From Hysterangium stoloniferum (lineage: Eukaryota; Basidiomycota; Agaricomycetes; Hysterangiales; Hysterangiaceae), in NCBI GenBank assembly GCA_015178975.1, contig WHVD01000029.1, forward strand, positions 186,001 through 250,000: DNA of 64,000 bases, written 5' to 3'. Position 1 is the stretch's first letter; each line of letters starts with the position of its first letter. Of this stretch, positions 58,250 to 64,000 are shown piece by piece. Under the pieces are notes generated by a model that was not told the origin of the DNA, made no database searches, and was given only the letters and a program-made list of their open reading frames with translations. Both the position numbers and the translations under genes were made by a program.

Positions 58250-60350
58250 ATGCTTTGGGAATGGTCTCAAAGATACAATCACACCATCTTCCAATCAGGT
58301 TCCCGATCTACTATGAATGGTAGATTGCCCACCACTGGACAATCTACATATAATAGAACCTTTTCACCGCTCCGCCCCCTTAACATTGCTTTAAAACATT
58401 CACCATCACTGAAACCTACGATGCATGCCACTCGACTTCACCCATTCAGCACCGTCACTATTCAAGAAAACGGCGACGTTACATAGTGAGTCATGTTATC
58501 CTTGCTGCTGTTGCTGCAATTTCTTATATCTATCGTCAAGCAATCACGGCGGCGCGCCACTTCAGACAACACCGGATACCATGCGACATGCTTTCCCAAG
58601 GTGAGTTGAAAACATAACATCTGACATTGCAATAAACCATAATTAACCCACCACCATTCGCAGTCACCACACAATGACAGTCACTCCTAGCGATTTCGCT
58701 CTGGGAGATCCCTCGGGATATGTCGATGACTCTTGGTCGTATGCTCAAACTGATGGTGAAAGGTAAGCCCATTGGGCAGTTTGCCCGACTGTCCAAACAT
58801 ATTTATACCTTTTCCTTTCTTAGGATTTCACATTCAATGGGGAATGCAGGATTCTTCAGAACCGTTCAGCCTGAGGGGACAGACAGTAGTGGCAGCCCCA
58901 ACCCCAATCGTTTGTGCAACGACGAGTCCACGATGAAGTGTGTGAATGATGTCGATTATACACCTGCGCCTACCAACAGCACAAGGTAAGCTTTCTTGTG
59001 AATGGTTCATAATTTTTGTTAAAATGAATCGCACAGTTCAACGGTTTTCCCCGACCACACCGATGCTTCCAGATCGTGGACAGGGATCGAACCTCTGTAC
59101 TGTCCATCGCCTCTCCCTGGAGCGCTGCGACGCGGAGAAGTCCAAAGTACATTGTAAGTTGCGTGTGTATCTCGAAATATGGTCCAGTTAAATTCCCAAA
59201 GCCTTACTTCAAGTTACAATGAGACGCAAAGTGTGTCCATTGGATCATTGAAGCCACCGGATAAATATCTGGTCGACGGAATGTAGGTACTTCATAATGA
59301 AATCTACGACAAATAACTAACTATTGACACAAATACCCGAAAAGATATTCATCCGCCAGCCAGAGACAATCAATAACAGATCTCAGACCATCGTGGGACG
59401 GGGAATTGCACCCCACTCCTTATGGTGGGAGAAATGACTGTAGCGAACCGAGCGGAGAATCGTCCGCGGGTCCTATAGTTACCCCACAGGGTCTGGCATC
59501 TCCACCTAATAAGTCCCCATTGGGTTCATCCGCCAAACCCTCACCATCCTCATTTCCTCCTCACTGCCCCTGGGGCGGTATCTTCCTTTCCGACGGAAGG
59601 AAATACTCCTGTATGTATGCTCTGAATGGCCAAAGCGAAAGCCAGATCTTGGAGCATTGGGCACGGGAGCACGTCGCCAACGAGATATTTGCCTTCCGGG
59701 CTAGAGTCATCACAGAGTGGGATCAAGCTTGTTTCCTAAACACTCCCCAGAAGTTATGGACTGCTCTCTCGCATCTCGGGATATGTCCAAATAAACCATG
59801 CGTAGGGGAGATCTATAAGGCGACGCGGAGAATCGTCCGTGGGTCCTACGGTTACCCCACAGGGTCTGACATCGCCACCTCCAAAATCCACTTCATATTC
59901 AACCGCCAAACCCTCACCATCCTCATTTCCCTCTCACTGTCCCTGGGGCGGTATATATACCTTTCTGACGGAAACAAATACCGCTGTATGTATACGCTGG
60001 ATAGCCAAAGCGACACCCAGATCCTCGAGCATTGGGCGCGAGAGCACGTCGCCAATGAGATATTTGCCTTCCGTGCTCGAGTCATCACAGAGTGGGATCA
60101 GGCTTGTTTCCTGAACACTCCCCAGAAATTGTGGAATGCTATCTCGAATCTGGGTATATGTCCAAATGAGCCATGCGTAGGGGAGGTGTTTAAGGCGATA
60201 GGCGACCGAGAGGAAATGATTCATAGGCACCTCTTGAACCACCCGGAATGCGGGGCTGTCTTCATAGTCTCCAACGCTGCCTTCACGGTTCCGCCACAAA
60301 GAGCGTATATGGATATGGCCGTACAGCTCGGATATGGCGATCCTCGCTGA
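58250..60350 (+). CDS. Unrecognised protein with a duplicated ~85-residue domain
   Basis: Exons 58250-58485, 58541-58600, 58664-58762, 58824-58985, 59037-59153, 59202-59282 and 59345-60350 give one open frame of 586 residues. The first 340 or so residues are Ser/Thr/Pro/Asn-rich and look disordered. The C-terminal part has two copies of a domain that starts LSDGxKYxCMY, continues QILEHWAREHVANEIFAFRA and VITEWDQACFLNTPQKLW, and ends LGICPNxPCVGE. Conserved Cys and His hint at a zinc-finger-like fold, but I do not recognise the family. It arose by a 373-base tandem duplication (units from 59452 and 59825). The linker of copy 2 is read in a different frame from copy 1. The 5' end is uncertain: 58250 is the first in-frame ATG I can defend. 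Confidence 0.65.
59452..60197 (+). repeat. 373-base tandem duplication inside a gene
   Basis: Unit 1 from 59452 and unit 2 from 59825 are about 85-90 percent alike by eye. Unit 2 has two extra bases at GGTATATATACC (unit 1: GGTATCTTCC), which restores the reading frame downstream. Confidence 0.85.
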
Positions 60351-61304
60351 CAGATTTTACCTGACGGCTGGGAGCTTATCGGTGGGAGAGTACATGGAAG
60401 CTCACAGACATCCCACATAACTCCTTAGATACATGTTCAACGTATTCCATGTGCTACATAATTAAAAGTAGAATCAAATCTATTATTTGTATGACCTCAG
60501 GAAGCTCACCGTGGCCATCGATAGACTATTGTCCCGACACTGACAGTGAACATTGAATGTTTGGTGAGCTTTTGTTACATGCGGCTCACTCGGATCTAGG
60601 CGATCAAGGTTCACTGACCTGACTTGGATGTCAGCCGAAGTTTCTGTGGTCGTTCTTCCTATTATGCGAACGGCATGTCAGAATAATGAGGCTGTGAGAA
60701 GATACGAAATCAACCTTGTTCCCGATACCTCTGTGGTAGATATTCCAATCATACGAACGGCATGTCAGAATAATAAGGCTGTGAGAAGATACGAGATCAA
60801 CCTTGTGCCCGATACCCTCCATCAAATGGTCGCGTACGGTCTTGATTTTAGTTCGGCCTCGAACGGTGTGTGTATCCTTGTGTGCGACTGAGTGTTAAGG
60901 CTTTTTTGAGCTCGTGGCCCGTTCGGGAACGAAATCGCGTCTGAACCGAAACGGTAATTTCACTGATGCTCAATCAAAACCATGTCTTGACTACCTGAAA
61001 GTTGAAGAACACGTTTTGTAACGGAAGGTCAAATACATTTACATTACTATTATCAATGGCGCCATGATAAAGGAACAACAGACGTTCAGAACTATAGTTG
61101 TATTATTTGGTGGTGCTATTGGTGTCTGCAAAGCTGTTATCATGAAGCACAACAGCAAAGTCGTAGGTTCGGAGGCTAGTGTCCCTCCATTCACACTTCT
61201 TTTGATGGCATGTTAGTTCTCCATCTTCTTCCAACAATAATGCAGTCATTTATTTGCTATATACACATAGATATTAATACAAGATTTAACTAGCTAAGAG
61301 TGCA
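60351..61304. other. Intergenic
   Basis: Apart from the 87-base tandem repeat listed separately I see no gene. Confidence 0.35.
60649..60822 (+). repeat. Two-copy 87-base tandem repeat in an open frame
   Basis: Two units with an 87-base period (marker CGAACGGCATGTCAG at 60667 and 60754) both read as 29 residues containing RTACQNN and AVRRYEINLVPDT. The plus-strand frame is open from 60628 to 60891. The period being a multiple of three and base changes mostly keeping the peptide hint at coding, but no family is recognised and no introns can be placed. Confidence 0.5.
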
Positions 61305-61522
61305 CTATGTCTGAGATCGAGGTGCGATTTCCAATTCCAATCTTCAGTCTCAATCAAAAATTTTGCTATTTGGCTGCATACCTTTCCACGATTCCCAGCA
61401 CCCATCATTGCGATCATAATAGGCACATCGGACATCGTAAAGTGTAGTAGCAATCCGTGGAATGGATAGATATCATTTTATATGTTACCAAAACACGTGT
61501 AGATTATCATCGCGGCACCGGC
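61305..61522 (-). pseudogene. Third MocA copy: exon 1 and promoter, truncated
   Basis: Exon 1 (61382-61435) encodes MSDVPIMIAMMGAGNRGK with an intact Rossmann GAGNRG and splice donor. Intron 1 follows, and homology to MocA 2 stops at its end. The promoter side up to 61522 matches MocA 2, including CACGTGTA at 61494-61501, 59 bases from the ATG. The rest of the gene is missing. Confidence 0.8.
61494..61501. promoter_or_regulatory. CACGTG site in the truncated third MocA copy
   Basis: Same octamer and same 59-base distance to the start codon as in the two complete genes. Confidence 0.45.
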
Positions 61523-63814
61523 TGAAGGTGAAAAGGCATTCAGAAGGAGCACCCAGGACTCGCATCCGCCTTACTGGTCCGTCTCACCGAACCTCAGATG
61601 GCGGAATGGTGGGCATCAGGAAAGGTGGAGTTTTTAGCATTGCCTTCCTGGGAGTCATTCGTCAAGAAGGTAAAAGATCATTGAGGGAAAGTGACAAAAG
61701 GCATGGAGTTGGACTGTGGACTCAGGACTTCAATAAGATGAGAAAATGGTGCTCCCTAAGATATGTGACAGAGGGTCCCCTGACAGGTATCATCTTCATC
61801 ACCCATTGTGGTTCTCTGAATTGCAACTCATCTACTGTAATGGTCCTACACATCTGCCAACTTGGCTGTTGGGGATGCTGTATTTTTCAAAGCAGGGAGG
61901 GGTGTAAGCCTGGTGAGGCTTACCACAATGGACCTTTAATATTTAGTATCCACTTCCTTAGATAATTATGATAAATGTGCATAGTAGTTTTTTTCATCAT
62001 CATTTTACCTACTGTAACTATTGTGTACTTCCATCTCTGTTCATAGATGAATATACTCGAGTCCTATCAATGTTTGGACTGAGACTCAGTGAGGCAGCAA
62101 TTGATGGCAGCCTTTCACAGGAATTAATATCAATAATGACTCACAGGGAAGCACAAGCTATTCAAGTCCAATAGGCAGAACTCAAGCACAGTGGAGCACT
62201 TTGAAAAAAATGCTACAATATGTCACGAATGTGGTGTTGCACACAGCACATCCTCAGAGGTCCTTGACCCTGGAAATACTGCTACTGCTGGTGACTATAA
62301 TGCAACATCTGAATTGCCACAACCAAAATTAAATAACAACCCCTCAACCCACAACAAGTCAGCCAGGATGGTCAAATGGACATGACTGGTCAATTTAAAT
62401 TGTCAGAGGATTCACCAACCATAATATTCCACCCAGTGGGGGGAATGTATAATGTGCCAATGGCTTATTCTCCTCAAACAGGAGTAAGGTCTGGAGTGGC
62501 TTCACACTGGTCTAGTCTCTTCATCAGGAAAGTGGGAAGATCAGGAAATCTCCTGTCTATGTTGTCTAGAGCAATCTAGGAGAGCTAGCTAGCTCAGCTA
62601 GTGTAAGACTGTCGGTATCAGCCTCACTCAGTCAGTAGCAGACAGGACAAGAGTATCATGTTTTTGGTGGTGCTTAATTTTTTAGACTGATGTATGGTGT
62701 AGCTAATATATAGAATGTGGAACCATTGAATGATCATGACAATGGAAATCAAAAAGAGGAATGAGGGTTCTAGATCATGGTAGTCAAGAAAAGAGGAGAA
62801 GAGAATCGAGATCTTGATCTGGTTCAACCAGGAGGGGGACCACTAGGAGAGTGAGCTCTTGATCAAGTCCAATTGCGGGTTGGGACTTGATCAGGGGAAT
62901 AATGGGAGGATCACCAGGGGTGGCTAGGGGTCAGTGCTGTGGCTCTGCATGTGTGGAAAGATGGCCAGGACTACACTGGCCAGGATTACAGCTAGACACA
63001 CTACTTTCGCAAGATCCCTATTTACTAGTCAGTATAAAAGCTTACTATAGATCTAGGAAGTCTACATAATGGGTGTAGACATTTCCAAATCCCTGATGTT
63101 AGCAGCCGCATGAAATTTAGGCTACACTTCAAAATGTTGATATTGAACCAAGAGTTCAATACATCGCAAATCCCGCCCTTAAGAAAAGCTAAATGGTAGA
63201 GTTGACTCGGATTTTGTCCACAAGTAAGACTAATTCATTTCAATAATTGCGTCCTTTTTTTCTGGGAGCCTGAGTATCAATTGGCATTGCCACTGTGTCA
63301 CCCCAGCGGCCCTGTAGAACGCCACAGAGAGCATCCCAGGAAACTGCTAAGCGATTATTAGCAACTAGATTGTTGCCGTGCGATACTTACATTTTTTTCA
63401 AGGTGTTAATTGACAGAGTGGCAAGTCAAAATTTAAATAATTGCTGGAAATTACACCATTTCACGAGAGAACAACACATACAAAACACAGTATGCCTCTT
63501 TTTATACACAGTGTTCCCATGAATCAAATAATAATTAAATCAATGAGTATTTACAGAAAAATAGAATTACTACCGATACCAACTATACAGCCCCAGATCC
63601 TGTTATCAATGCAGGTGCACAGTGGCTTTCTCGGCATACACAACCCCACACAGATGAATACATCCGGAGAAACTACCATTACTATCAATAGGACAACTAT
63701 TATTGCTTCCGGGGCAGAGCACCATACAAAGGATAGAAAGTGAGAGAATGGGAGGGAAAGTATTTGTAGGGAAGTTGGGGTGTACGGCCGGGACACTATT
63801 GTGCTCCAGTACAC
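61523..63814. other. ~2.3-kb insertion splitting the third MocA promoter
   Basis: Sequence homologous to the MocA 2 promoter stops at about 61522 and resumes at about 63815. What lies between has no clear gene. The 61968-62130 part is a copy of the repeat at 12764-12960. I found no clear inverted ends or target duplication, so the insertion type is unknown. Confidence 0.55.
61972..62130. repeat. Dispersed repeat shared with 12.76-12.96 kb
   Basis: Carries GTGTACTTCCATCTCTGTTC, GATGAATATACTCGAGTCCT and CTGAGACTCAGTGAGGCAGC in the same order and spacing as the 12.76-kb copy. Confidence 0.55.
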
Positions 63815-63930
63815 GCAATTATTGCTCTGGTCGTAGCAGCTGCCCACTGAAATGGATAAAATAGATATTTGTCCGAGTTCTTTCAGGAACGCACGACCTA
63901 CTACTGTCTCCCACCTTTCTATTCAGCGCC
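63815..63930 (-). pseudogene. Third MocA copy: distal promoter part
   Basis: GCAATTATTGCTCTGGTCG through CTTTCAGGAACGCACGACCTA matches 54049-54140 upstream of MocA 2, completing the promoter begun at 61436-61522. Carries the shared CGCACGA block at 63890-63896. Confidence 0.75.
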
Positions 63931-64000
63931 ATGATTACCCATGCATGTAATCTCCACACCCGAAACCAGTCTCACAAACGTGGCACGTTCGAAATTCATT

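Noticed and set aside
1-64000. CRISPR arrays, rRNA genes or bacterial-type operons
   Set aside because: None seen. All gene structures are eukaryotic.

Overview
The window reads as nuclear DNA of a filamentous basidiomycete, most likely an Agaricomycete. Genes are cut by many 45-60 bp GT-AG introns, with a few GC-AG introns and very short exons. The gene families are typical of that group: secreted GH18 chitinases, a CBM19-type wall protein, laccase, a Zn2Cys6 regulator, AKR and Gfo/Idh/MocA oxidoreductases and a FAD monooxygenase. Roughly half of the window is transposon debris, as in large, repeat-rich fungal genomes. The species cannot be fixed from the sequence.

Layout. 0-7.6 kb: repeats, a 196-bp hairpin element, a degenerate tandem array and a broken Ty1/copia element. 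7.6-9 kb: laccase pseudogene. 10.3-16.7 kb: chitin-related island with GH18 chitinase 1 (+), a CBM19 protein (-) and chitinase 2 (-). 18.8-28.7 kb: a hAT derivative with intact ends and target duplication, a MITE, a methyltransferase pseudogene, a small repeat family and a full-length Tc1/mariner element with long inverted repeats. 29.5-31 kb: chitinase 3 (-). 32.9-33.3 kb: a 411-bp miniature LTR element whose two identical 128-bp LTRs each contain a complete tRNA-like cloverleaf. 34.7-41.6 kb: solo and nested LTRs, including two LTRs in inverted orientation that make a 1.7-kb near-palindrome. 41.7-42.7 kb: a GC-rich island and SINE-like DNA. 43.5-45 kb: Zn2Cys6 regulator. 45.5-55.8 kb: two AKR genes and two MocA genes, all on the minus strand, then a divergent FAD monooxygenase. 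56.7-57.3 kb: copia integrase fossil. 58.2-60.4 kb: an unrecognised multi-exon gene with a duplicated domain. 61.3-64 kb: a third, truncated MocA 5' end split by about 2.3 kb of other DNA.

How genes may work together. The three chitinases and the CBM19 protein are all predicted to be secreted and to act on or bind chitin, so the island is plausibly a wall-remodelling or mycoparasitic locus. The AKR, MocA and FAD-monooxygenase genes look like a small redox gene cluster expanded by tandem duplication. The MocA copies share a promoter site at the same distance from the ATG. No substrate can be named from sequence alone.

The least ordinary features are the miniature LTR element with a tRNA-like unit and Pol III-like terminator in each LTR, and the 58-60 kb gene in which a 373-bp out-of-frame tandem duplication is brought back into frame by two extra bases.
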